Assembly (NCBI RefSeq): GCF_014841105.1 | Contig: NZ_JACYWE010000004.1 | Location: 239,928-303,927, forward strand | From: Lolliginicoccus lacisalsi | GTDB lineage: Bacteria; Actinomycetota; Actinomycetes; Mycobacteriales; Mycobacteriaceae | Length of the DNA: 64,000 nucleotides | Direction of reading: 5' to 3' | Shown here: piece by piece, positions 56,549 to 64,000 of the stretch | Position numbering within the stretch: position 1 is the first letter of the stretch | Layout of the letters: the number at the start of each line of letters is the position of its first letter | The notes under the pieces: generated by a model | The model's database searches: none | Seen by the model: only the letters and a program-made list of their open reading frames with translations | What the model was told of the DNA's origin: nothing | Translations under genes and position numbers: made by a program

Positions 56549-59500
56549 GCGGACGACCAGGCAGCCGGGACGCGTTCGCGCGGGCACGATTTACTCCCGA
56601 GCAGATCGCCCACGCCATCGGGCAGCACCCGCCCACCGCGGAGCAGCGCGCGGTGATCACCGCGCCCGCCGGACCGGTGCTCGTCGTGGCCGGGGCAGGC
56701 GCCGGGAAGACCGAGACCATGGCTGGCCGGGTGATCTGGCTGGTGACCAACGGCTTCGTCAGTCCCGAGGAGATCCTCGGCCTGACCTTCACCCGCAAGG
56801 CGGCGCAGCAGCTCGCCCAGCGCATCCGGGCCCGCCTCGCCCGGATCGCGGGATCCGCCCTGCTGCGCGACGCCGACCCGGGCGGCGAGGTGCGCGCCCG
56901 ACTCGAGATCGCCGAGCCCGACGTGAGCACCTACCACGCCTACGCGGGGCGGCTGCTATCCGAGCATGGCCTGCGCCTGCCCATCGAGCCATCCGCGACG
57001 CTGCTCGGCGAGACCGAGCTCTGGCAGCTCGCGTTCACGGTGGTCAACACCTGGGACGGGCCGCTGGACATCGAGCACACCCCCGCCACGATCACGAGCA
57101 CCGTGCTGGCCCTCTCCGGGGCCCTCGACGAGCACCTGATCGACATCGACGAGCTCGAGGACCATCCGCACGAGTTCGAGGACCTCCTCGCCACCCTTCC
57201 GCCCGGCCCGCGCCAGCGACCCGAGCCGAGCAAGGACCTGCTCAAGCAGGCCACGGTGCAGCAGCACCGGCGCCAGCTCATCCCGCTCGTGCGGCGGCTG
57301 CGCGACGCGCTCCGCGCGGAGGGGGCGCTCGACTTCGGCAGCCAGATGTCCCTCGCCGCCCGGGTCGCGTCCCTGCACCCCGAGGTGGGCAGCATCGAGC
57401 GATCCCGCTACCGCGTGGTGCTGCTCGACGAGTACCAGGACACCGGGCACGCGCAGCGGGTGCTGCTGTCCTCGCTGTACGGAGGCGGGCAGGACCGCGG
57501 GCTCGCCGTCACCGCGGTGGGCGACCCCATCCAGTCGATCTACGGGTGGCGCGGTGCCTCCGCGGCGAACCTGCCCCGGTTCGCCGCGGACTTCCCCGGC
57601 CCGCGCGGCAAGCCCGCCACCCGCCTCGAGCTGCTCACGAGCTGGCGCAACCCCGTTCGTGCCCTCGCGATCGCCAACTCGGTATCCAATCCACTCCGCG
57701 CCCGCGGCATACCGGTGAGCGTCCTCAAGCCGCGCCCCGGTGCTCCCGAGGGCGATATCCGGGTGGCCCTCTGCACCGACGTGGAGGCCGAGCGGGCGTG
57801 GGTGGCCCACCACATCGCCACGATCTACCAGCACGCGCTCGACAGCGGGGAAGCCCCGCCCACCGCGGCCGTGCTCATCCGCCGCAACCGCGATGCCGCG
57901 CCGCTCGCCGAGGCGCTGCGCGAGCGCGGGCTTCCCGTCGAGGTCGTCGGGCTGGGCGGGTTGCTCGACACCCCCGAGGTGCAGGACCTCGTCGCGATGC
58001 TGCGGCTCGTCGCCGACCCGATGGCCGGCACCGCGGCGATGCGCGTGCTGACCGGCGCGCGCTGGCAGCTCGGCGCCAGTGACATCACCGCTCTGTGGCG
58101 GCGCGCCCGGCACCTCGCGCTCACGCAGCGCAGCGCGAGCACTGGTGCCGTCACCTCCGCCGAGGACCTCGACGATGCCCTCGGCGAAGCTATCCCCGGC
58201 GAGCTCGCCGAGCACGCCGCCATCAGTGACGCGATCGCCGACCCCGGCGATCGCGACGGCTATTCCACCGAGGGCCACCGCCGGATCACGGCGCTCGCCG
58301 GGGAGCTCGCGCAACTACGCAGCAGGCTCGGCCAGCCGCTCACCGAGCTCGTGGCGGACGTGGAGCGCACCATCGGCATCGGCATCGAGGCCGAGTCCCG
58401 CTGCGCCACCAGCATCGACGGCGGCGGAGCGGGCCGCGAGCACCTCGACGCGTTCGCGGACGTCGTCGCCGGATATTCCCGCAATCCCGCCGCCAGCCTC
58501 TCGGGCCTGCTCGGCTACTTGCAGGCAGCGGCGACGATCGAGAAAGGCCTCGCGCCCGGCGAGACCCAGGTGGCGCCCGATCGCGTGCAGATCCTCACCA
58601 TGCATTCCGCGAAGGGCCTCGAATGGGAGGTCGTCGCCATCCCGCACCTGTGCGACGGGGTGTTCCCCTCCTCGACCCGCACCGACACCTGGCTCAACAG
58701 CATCCGGGAACTGCCCTCCCACCTGCGTGGCGACCGGGCCGAGCCCGACGAGGACGGCGCCGAGGGCGTGCCCGTCCTCGACACGAGCACCGTCACGCAC
58801 CGCAAGCAGCTCGAGGAGGCTCTCGACGCGCACAAGGAAGCATTCGCCCGCCGCGGGCTCGATGAGGAACGGCGCCTGTTCTACGTCGCGGTCACCCGCA
58901 CCGAGCGCATCGTGCTGCTCTCCGGGCACCACTGGGCCGAGCAGGGCCAGCGACCGAAGGGACCCTCGCTGTTCCTCGACGAAGCCAAGGCACTCGCCGA
59001 GGGCGAGCTCGCCGGCACCATCACCATCGAGCACTGGGCGCCCGCGCCCGAGGACGACGCGAGCAACCCGTTGTCCGAGCAGGTGCATGCCGCTTCCTGG
59101 CCGCGCGATGCCCTCGGGTCGCAGCGCGGCGCCGTCGAGGCCGGTGCCAAGCTGGTGCGCGCGGCCATGCGGCAGGCCCCGCTCGACGCCGACGAGCCGA
59201 CCCTGGCCCCCAAGGACGCCGAGGCACAGCAATGGGCCGAGGACGTGGACGCGCTGCTGCGCGAGCGCGAGCAACGGCAGGAGACCGTCGTCGAGGTACG
59301 CCTGCCCCGGCACCTGTCGGTCAGCAACGTCGTGATGCTCGCCGGCTCCCCCGAGGAGCTCGCTGTGCGCCTGCGCCGGCCCCTGCCGTACCCGCCGAAC
59401 CCGCTGGCCCGTCGCGGCACCGCGTTCCATGCCTGGCTCGAGCGCCGCTACAGCGCCACCCGGCTGCTCGACCTCGATGACCTGCCGGGCGCGGCCGACA

Positions 59501-59958
59501 TCGACGAGAAGGTCGACGACAACCTGGAGCAGCTCCAGGACGCCTTCGAGCGATCCGCGTGGGCCACCCGCAATCCGGCCGAGGTGGAGGTGCCGTTCGA
59601 GACCGTCGTGGGCAATACCGTGCTGCGCGGCCGTATCGACGCCGTGTTCCGCGACGCCGACGGCGGCTGGACCGTCGTGGACTGGAAGACCGGCAAAGAG
59701 GCCGGGCCCCGTGACGAACGGGCGGTCGCGATGCAGCTCGCGGCCTACCGCATCGCATGGGCGGACCTGATGAGCACGACCGGCCACCCCGTCGAGCTCG
59801 CCAAGGTCCGGGCCGCGTTCCACTACGTGCGATCAGGCAATACCGTGGCGCCCCAAGACCTGCCCGACCGCGATCAGCTCCGCGCGATCCTCGAGAATCC
59901 CGGCAACATCGCAGCGGAACGCCACGTCGATCCTGCCGCGGCAGCGCTCGACCACTAG
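56545..59958 (+). CDS. adnB: ATP-dependent helicase-nuclease subunit AdnB
   Basis: 1137-residue second subunit of AdnAB. Helicase motifs: Walker A VVAGAGAGKTETMAGRVIW with Lys55, LTFTRKAAQQLAQRIR, motif II VVLLDEYQDTGHAQ, GDPIQSIYGWRGA and LTMHSAKGLEWEVVAIP. The C-terminal nuclease domain has GTAFHAWLERRY and active-site VVDWKTGKEAGP, then QLAAYRIAW. GTG 56545 overlaps adnA's stop. Unlike AdnA it has a canonical DExQ motor motif, consistent with AdnB being the main motor in mycobacteria. Corresponds to Rv3201c. Confidence 0.93.
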   Translation: MSGRPGSRDAFARARFTPEQIAHAIGQHPPTAEQRAVITAPAGPVLVVAGAGAGKTETMAGRVIWLVTNGFVSPEEILGLTFTRKAAQQLAQRIRARLARIAGSALLRDADPGGEVRARLEIAEPDVSTYHAYAGRLLSEHGLRLPIEPSATLLGETELWQLAFTVVNTWDGPLDIEHTPATITSTVLALSGALDEHLIDIDELEDHPHEFEDLLATLPPGPRQRPEPSKDLLKQATVQQHRRQLIPLVRRLRDALRAEGALDFGSQMSLAARVASLHPEVGSIERSRYRVVLLDEYQDTGHAQRVLLSSLYGGGQDRGLAVTAVGDPIQSIYGWRGASAANLPRFAADFPGPRGKPATRLELLTSWRNPVRALAIANSVSNPLRARGIPVSVLKPRPGAPEGDIRVALCTDVEAERAWVAHHIATIYQHALDSGEAPPTAAVLIRRNRDAAPLAEALRERGLPVEVVGLGGLLDTPEVQDLVAMLRLVADPMAGTAAMRVLTGARWQLGASDITALWRRARHLALTQRSASTGAVTSAEDLDDALGEAIPGELAEHAAISDAIADPGDRDGYSTEGHRRITALAGELAQLRSRLGQPLTELVADVERTIGIGIEAESRCATSIDGGGAGREHLDAFADVVAGYSRNPAASLSGLLGYLQAAATIEKGLAPGETQVAPDRVQILTMHSAKGLEWEVVAIPHLCDGVFPSSTRTDTWLNSIRELPSHLRGDRAEPDEDGAEGVPVLDTSTVTHRKQLEEALDAHKEAFARRGLDEERRLFYVAVTRTERIVLLSGHHWAEQGQRPKGPSLFLDEAKALAEGELAGTITIEHWAPAPEDDASNPLSEQVHAASWPRDALGSQRGAVEAGAKLVRAAMRQAPLDADEPTLAPKDAEAQQWAEDVDALLREREQRQETVVEVRLPRHLSVSNVVMLAGSPEELAVRLRRPLPYPPNPLARRGTAFHAWLERRYSATRLLDLDDLPGAADIDEKVDDNLEQLQDAFERSAWATRNPAEVEVPFETVVGNTVLRGRIDAVFRDADGGWTVVDWKTGKEAGPRDERAVAMQLAAYRIAWADLMSTTGHPVELAKVRAAFHYVRSGNTVAPQDLPDRDQLRAILENPGNIAAERHVDPAAAALDH

Positions 59959-59969
59959 GCTCGGTGAGC

Positions 59970-61157
59970 ATGACGAGAAGAATCCTGGTGTTTGGTGCCA
60001 CTGGATACACCGGCGGCCTGGTCGCGCAGGAGCTCCTCGCCCGCCGGGAACGCCCCACCCTGGTCGGGCGCGACCCCGACGCCCTAGCCCTCCGCTCACG
60101 GGAGCTCTCGCCGCAGCAGCCCCTGCCGACCATCGCTCTCGATGTGCGTGACGTCGGCACGCTGCGTCGCACCATCACCGCCGACGACGTGATCATCACC
60201 ACGATCGGCCCCTTCGAGGACCGTGGCCGCACCGTGGCCGAGGCCGCCGCCGAGGCCGGAGCGTCCTATCTCGACTCCGCGGGGGAGCCCTCCTTCATCC
60301 GCTGGATCTTCGCCAAGCTCGGTGCGCGTGCCGCGCACCGCGGGGCTCGGCTCATGCCAGGTTTCGGGCACGAGTACGTCAGCGGCCAGCTCGCCGGAGC
60401 CTGGGCGCTCGAGAAGGCCGCCGAGATGGGCATGCCGCACCGCCTCGAGATCGGCTACTTCCGCGCCGATGGCTCCCTGTGCTCCCTCAGCCGCGGCACC
60501 ATCGCCTCCCTGGCCGGGGCGAGCCTGCAACGCTCCTTCACCTACCGCGGTGGCATCCGCGACGAGCGGCCCGGCGCCCGCAGCGCCGGGTTCTCGATCG
60601 GCGGCCGCAACCGCAGCGGATTCAGCATCGGCACCACCGAGCACCTCACGCTCCCCGAGATCTCGCCCAGCCTGCAGGAGCTCGACGTCTACCTCGGCTG
60701 GTTCGGCAAGGCATCACCGATGCTGTCGCGCGCCAGCATCGCCGTTCCCGCGCTGCGCTCCATCCCTGGCTCCCAGCGGCTGATCGCCGCGGTCGGGGCG
60801 CGCGCGAGCACGCTGCGCTCCTCTTCGCTCGACCAGCCGGCGCTCGCCCAGTCCCGCACCCTCGTCGCCGCCCGGGTTTTCGCGGCCTCTGGTCATCAGC
60901 TCGGCGCCGTCAACCTCCGCGGGCCCAACCAGTACCAGCTCACCGCGTCCTTGCTCGCCTGGGCCGCCGTCGTCGAGTCGCACGCCAGCACCCGTGCCGT
61001 CCACCGCCGCACCGGCGTGCTCGGTGCGATCCAAGCATTCGGCCTCGGCGCGATCCGCGACACCTGCCGGCACTACGGGCTCGATGACGAGTCCGCCGGG
61101 CCCGAGGCGGAAGCACCCGCCCCGCCGCTGCTGCTTGCCGACGGGAACGAGGAGTAG
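59970..61157 (+). CDS. Saccharopine dehydrogenase-like NAD(P)-binding protein
   Basis: 395-residue protein with an N-terminal Rossmann fold (ILVFGATGYTGGLVAQELLA) and the family segment TIGPFEDRGRTVAEAAAEAG. Members annotated as saccharopine dehydrogenases in actinobacteria mostly have unknown substrates; several are trans-acting enoyl reductases of lipid synthesis. The C-terminal part (RGPNQYQLTASLLAWAAVV) supports the latter type. Lysine catabolism is not implied. ATG 59970 lies 8 nt after TAGGCT (59956-59961), so a leaderless start is possible; GTG 59964 is the alternative. Confidence 0.8.
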   Translation: MTRRILVFGATGYTGGLVAQELLARRERPTLVGRDPDALALRSRELSPQQPLPTIALDVRDVGTLRRTITADDVIITTIGPFEDRGRTVAEAAAEAGASYLDSAGEPSFIRWIFAKLGARAAHRGARLMPGFGHEYVSGQLAGAWALEKAAEMGMPHRLEIGYFRADGSLCSLSRGTIASLAGASLQRSFTYRGGIRDERPGARSAGFSIGGRNRSGFSIGTTEHLTLPEISPSLQELDVYLGWFGKASPMLSRASIAVPALRSIPGSQRLIAAVGARASTLRSSSLDQPALAQSRTLVAARVFAASGHQLGAVNLRGPNQYQLTASLLAWAAVVESHASTRAVHRRTGVLGAIQAFGLGAIRDTCRHYGLDDESAGPEAEAPAPPLLLADGNEE

Positions 61158-61203
61158 AAGTCCTCGATCGCGGGTATGCGCCCGTGCCGCATGCCGGGCA
61201 CGC

Positions 61204-61218
61204 TAGCCTCGGGATGTG
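61204..61218 (+). promoter_or_regulatory. -10 element and leaderless start of the channel gene
   Basis: TAGCCT (61204-61209), six bases, then GTG at 61216. No ribosome site is present, so transcription probably starts on the GTG. Confidence 0.55.
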
Positions 61219-62313
61219 CGCCAACTGATGCGGAAGCAAGCATCCGGGCAGGACCTGACGGACCGGCCCCTCCATGCCCTCGTGGGCGTGGTGCGCATGC
61301 CCAAGCTCGATCACAGCCCCATGCACGCGATCATCTGGCGCATCGTCGGCGCGGCATTGGCGGTCATGCTGACCTCGTTCGTCGTGTACTTCGACCGCGA
61401 GGGCTACAGCAACTCCCTCGACACGCCCCTGACCTACCTCGACTGCCTCTACTACGCGACGGTCAGCCTCTCGACCACCGGGTACGGCGATATCGCGCCA
61501 CTATCCCAGTTCGCGCGCGCCACCAACATCTTCCTCATCACCCCGCTGCGGGTGATGTTCTTCATCCTGCTCATCGGCACCACCCTGGAAGTGCTCACCG
61601 AGACTTCGCGCCAGGCGTGGCGGATCCAACGCTGGAGGGAACGCGTGCGCAATCACACCGTCGTTGTCGGCTATGGCACCAAGGGCCGCACCGCGGTCGA
61701 CGCAATGATCGGCGATGGCATCCCCGCCAGCGACATCGTCGTCGTGGACACCGAGAGCGCCGTGCTCGAGGGAGCGTCCGCGCGCGGCCTGGTCACCGTG
61801 CATGGCTCTGCCACCCGCGCTGATGTGCTGCGGCTCGCGGGCGCCCCCCACGCCCGCTCGATCATCATCGCCACCAACCGGGACGACGCATCGGTCCTCG
61901 CGACGCTCACCGCGCGGGAGATCGCGCCGCGCGCGAAGATCATCGCCTCCATCCGGGAATCCGAGAACACCCACCTGCTCAAGCAATCCGGCGCCGACTC
62001 GGTGGTGGTGTCCTCGGAGACAGCCGGTCGCCTGCTCGGGATCGCCACCACCACCCCCACCGTCGTCGAGATGATCGAGGACCTCCTCACCCCGGAACTA
62101 GGCTTCGCCATCGCCGAGCGGGCCGTTACCGACGAGGAGATCGGCAGTTCCCCGCGCTCGCTGAAGAACATCGTGCTCGGTGTCGTCCGCGCCGGGAAGC
62201 TGCACCGCGCCGACGAGGACATCGCCATGATCGAGGCGGGCGACCGGGTGCTGTACCTGCGGCACGCGCACCGCGAGGCGAAGCGGGTCAGCGAGAAACA
62301 GGATTCCCGATGA
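61216..62313 (+). CDS. Potassium channel protein with TrkA-N/RCK domain
   Basis: 365-residue channel subunit (Rv3200c-like). Two membrane helices (near residues 42-60 and 105-125) flank the pore loop with selectivity filter STTGYGDIAP. The cytosolic part is a TrkA-N nucleotide-binding domain (TVVVGYGTKGRTAVDAMI) followed by a TrkA-C region. The filter TGYGD predicts K+ selectivity. Its stop overlaps the ATG of nudC by 4 bp, so both are co-transcribed. Confidence 0.93.
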   Translation: MRQLMRKQASGQDLTDRPLHALVGVVRMPKLDHSPMHAIIWRIVGAALAVMLTSFVVYFDREGYSNSLDTPLTYLDCLYYATVSLSTTGYGDIAPLSQFARATNIFLITPLRVMFFILLIGTTLEVLTETSRQAWRIQRWRERVRNHTVVVGYGTKGRTAVDAMIGDGIPASDIVVVDTESAVLEGASARGLVTVHGSATRADVLRLAGAPHARSIIIATNRDDASVLATLTAREIAPRAKIIASIRESENTHLLKQSGADSVVVSSETAGRLLGIATTTPTVVEMIEDLLTPELGFAIAERAVTDEEIGSSPRSLKNIVLGVVRAGKLHRADEDIAMIEAGDRVLYLRHAHREAKRVSEKQDSR

Positions 62314-63233
62314 GCAGGCGGGCCCTCGCGCTCGCCCACACCCCGCTGCTGTCCCGCGCCGGGCTCGAGCGAGCCGCATGGCTGCGCACCGATGCCGCCG
62401 CGCTGCGCGACGGCTGGGCACGAGCCCTAGTCCTGCGCATGGACGACACGAACCAGGTCCCCATCAACAACGGCGTGCTGCGCCTCGTGCCCGGGCCCTC
62501 GATCGCCGACGCGCCCCCTCGCGATGCCGTGCTGATCGCCGTGCTCGATGACACCGCCGCCAGCCACATCTGGGCCGTCCGCGACCCCACGCCGAGCGGG
62601 AACCTCACCGACCTGCGCTCCACCGGGGCGCTGCTCGGCGCGCGCGACGCCGGGCTCTGCACAACAGCGCAGGCAGTACTGAACTGGCACCGCCATGCTC
62701 GGTTCTGCCCCCGCTGCGGCGGCGCCACCGAAGCAGTGCAGGCCGGATGGGCACGACGATGCCTCGCCTGCGGCCGCGAGGACTATCCGCGCACCGATCC
62801 CGCCGCCATCTGCCTCATCCACGACGGCGCCGACCACGTCCTCCTCGGCCGCCAGCCCGTCTGGCCCCAGGGCCGCTACTCGTTGCTCGCCGGATTCGTC
62901 GAGGCCGGCGAGTCCGCGGAGGCCTGCGTCGTGCGCGAGGTACGGGAGGAGATCGGTGTCACCGTCACCGACGTCCACTACCTCGGCAGCCAGCCATGGC
63001 CGTTCCCACGGTCCCTCATGCTGGGATTCCACGCCCGCGCCGATCGCGCTGCGCCCGTCGTGCCCGACCAGGACGAGATCGAGGATGCCCGCTGGTTCCA
63101 CCGCGACGACGTGCGCGCCGCGCTCACCGCCGACGATGACTGGACCACCACCAGGCCCGGCCTGCCCTTCACCGCGCCCGGATCGATCTCCATCGCGCGC
63201 GGCATCCTGCAATCCTGGGCCCAGCACGAGTAG
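62310..63233 (+). CDS. nudC: NADH pyrophosphatase / RNA de-NADding enzyme NudC
   Basis: 307-residue Nudix hydrolase that cleaves NADH and removes NAD caps from RNA. The zinc ribbon has CPRCGG and CLACGRED; the Nudix box is GFVEAGESAEACVVREVREE (truncated here to its core); the specificity motif SQPWPFPRSLMLGF follows. In M. tuberculosis NudC (Rv3199c) also hydrolyses NAD adducts of isoniazid. Translation is coupled to the channel gene. Confidence 0.96.
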   Translation: MSRRALALAHTPLLSRAGLERAAWLRTDAAALRDGWARALVLRMDDTNQVPINNGVLRLVPGPSIADAPPRDAVLIAVLDDTAASHIWAVRDPTPSGNLTDLRSTGALLGARDAGLCTTAQAVLNWHRHARFCPRCGGATEAVQAGWARRCLACGREDYPRTDPAAICLIHDGADHVLLGRQPVWPQGRYSLLAGFVEAGESAEACVVREVREEIGVTVTDVHYLGSQPWPFPRSLMLGFHARADRAAPVVPDQDEIEDARWFHRDDVRAALTADDDWTTTRPGLPFTAPGSISIARGILQSWAQHE

Positions 63234-63254
63234 CCCGTCATCACCCTTCGGAAA

Positions 63255-63293
63255 GTGAAGATCCAGCCACGTCCGGCGTGGCTGGATCTTCAC
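63255..63293. terminator. Bidirectional terminator between nudC and mrx1
   Basis: A perfect 17-bp inverted repeat GTGAAGATCCAGCCACG (63255-63271) / CGTGGCTGGATCTTCAC (63277-63293) with a 5-nt loop, in the 75-bp gap between convergent genes. The sequence is unrelated to the repeat family at other convergent ends. Confidence 0.75.
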
Positions 63294-63308
63294 GATTGGC
63301 TCCCGGGA

Positions 63309-63557
63309 CTAGCTGTCGATCAAGGCCTTGACCTGTGCCAGCGACGGATTGGTGGCGGTCTTGCCGCTGGGGAATCGCAACGTGGGCACGACGTGGTTGC
63401 CACCATTGACCGAGCCGACGAACTCCGCGGCCGCGGGCTCGAACTCGATATCGATCTCGGTGAAGGGGATGCCAGCCTCGCGCATCTGCTTCTTCAGGCG
63501 CAGGCAGAATCCGCACCAGCTCGTGGTGTACATCGTGACGGTATTGGTGGAGGTCAT
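63309..63557 (-). CDS. mrx1: Mycoredoxin Mrx1 (glutaredoxin-like)
   Basis: 82-residue glutaredoxin-fold protein with active site CGFC (residues 15-18) in [17 protein letters not shown]. Mycoredoxins reduce mycothiol mixed disulfides, using mycothiol as the electron source. [17 protein letters not shown] carries the cis-proline. ATG 63557 gives the expected length (Rv3198A). It is transcribed divergently from uvrD2; SigH regulates thiol-redox genes in relatives, but I do not see a clear GGAA/GTT promoter here. Confidence 0.93.
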   Translation of the reverse strand: MTSTNTVTMYTTSWCGFCLRLKKQMREAGIPFTEIDIEFEPAAAEFVGSVNGGNHVVPTLRFPSGKTATNPSLAQVKALIDS

Positions 63558-63627
63558 ACCGGCAATGAACCACCTCCGCGGCGGCGCGTATTCCCGCAGC
63601 GGCTTCGAAGTGTCAGGGATCGCTGCC

Positions 63628-64000
63628 ATGATGGAGGCCATGTCTCGCCCCACCACCGCCGCGACCCTGCCGCAGGACGATCTCCTCGATGGCCTCGACC
63701 CCGAGCAGCGGGCCGCCGTCACCGCGCCCCTGGGGCCGTTGTGCGTGCTCGCCGGCGCGGGAACGGGCAAGACGCGCACGGTCACCCGCCGAATCGCGCA
63801 CCTCATCAGTGCCGGGCATGTCTCCTCCGGGCAGGTCCTCGCCGTCACGTTCACCAGCCGAGCCGCGGGGGAGATGCGCACCCGGCTACGGGAGCTCAGC
63901 GCCTCGGGGGCCGCGGATCCCACCGCGGGGCTCGTGCAGGCCCGCACCTTTCACGCAGCGTCGATGCGGCAATTGCGCTACTTCTGGCCGCGTGTCATGG
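63628..64000 (+). CDS. uvrD2: ATP-dependent DNA helicase UvrD2, 5' end (partial)
   Basis: N-terminal 124 residues of a UvrD/PcrA-type superfamily 1 helicase running off the right edge. Visible are the Q-motif [15 protein letters not shown], Walker [18 protein letters not shown], motif Ia [16 protein letters not shown] and [17 protein letters not shown]. Synteny with Rv3198c makes UvrD2 the best call; its C-terminal HRDC and tetracysteine regions lie outside the window. The start is uncertain: ATG 63628 has AGGGA at 8 nt, while 63631 and 63640 are other in-frame ATGs. Confidence 0.9.
   Translation, partial: MMEAMSRPTTAATLPQDDLLDGLDPEQRAAVTAPLGPLCVLAGAGTGKTRTVTRRIAHLISAGHVSSGQVLAVTFTSRAAGEMRTRLRELSASGAADPTAGLVQARTFHAASMRQLRYFWPRVM

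Overview
This is a contiguous, high-GC, gene-dense stretch of a mycolata-type actinobacterial chromosome (order Mycobacteriales). Gene order follows the Mycobacterium tuberculosis block from Rv3252c to Rv3198c almost step by step (alkB, rubredoxins, ahcY, tmk, mtrAB-lpqB, hpf, secA, desaturase genes, rsgA/aroA, sigH with its anti-sigma factor, pdtaS, whiB1, rhlE, moeZ, adnAB, nudC, mrx1, uvrD2). With the AlkB/rubredoxin alkane hydroxylase system and a WS/DGAT-type acyltransferase, this suggests an environmental alkane-using member of the order (Hoyosella, Dietzia, Gordonia or Rhodococcus-like). The genus cannot be fixed from the sequence alone. No tRNA, rRNA, integrase, transposase or CRISPR array is visible.

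Layout. 1-2718: 3' end of alkB, two rubredoxins, rubredoxin reductase and a TetR regulator with its own palindromic operator. 2885-5058: S-adenosylhomocysteinase and dTMP kinase. 5125-11134: MtrA/MtrB two-component system, lipoprotein LpqB, a ComF-like protein and the hibernation factor. 11282-14863: SecA and a convergent DUF6459 gene. 15226-19693: lipid cluster (WS/DGAT-like acyltransferase, DUF6912, ferredoxin-domain reductase, acyl desaturase). 19721-22850: rsgA, aroA and an SRAP protein. 22954-24389: SigH-type sigma factor, zinc anti-sigma factor and the 24-residue ribosomal protein bL37. 24708-26879: biotinyl protein, PdtaS kinase, WhiB1. 27206-37644: lipid kinase, small membrane protein, ParA-like ATPase, PQQ-like membrane protein, RhlE helicase, DUF3107, TetR, DUF3152 metalloprotease, MoeZ, TIGR02569.

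37974-50573 interrupts the M. tuberculosis-like order with a nitrogen module: a GntR regulator and CynX-type transporter, then narK, nasC, the NasB-type electron-transfer flavoprotein, nirB, nirD, a HemD-winged-helix regulator and a sirohydrochlorin chelatase. The last seven run in one direction, most with 1-4 bp overlaps, and a GlnR-like box lies upstream of narK. Together they would import nitrate, reduce it to nitrite and ammonia, and supply siroheme for NirB. Ancestral order resumes at 50594 with an alkyltransferase-like protein, an orphan NRPS condensation-domain gene, adnA, adnB, an oxidoreductase-like protein, a potassium channel-like protein, nudC, mrx1 and the 5' end of uvrD2.

The most notable non-coding structure is a dispersed repeat of about 75 bp, in three closely related copies (24122, 33370, 37862) and a diverged fourth (14209). 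Each forms a long perfect stem, each lies between convergent genes, and the three related copies also share 18 bp outside the stem. Other signals of note are a SigH-type promoter before sigH with room for an alternative longer isoform, an ECF-type promoter before hpf, and several starts placed 6-8 nt after a -10 element, as expected for leaderless mRNAs.
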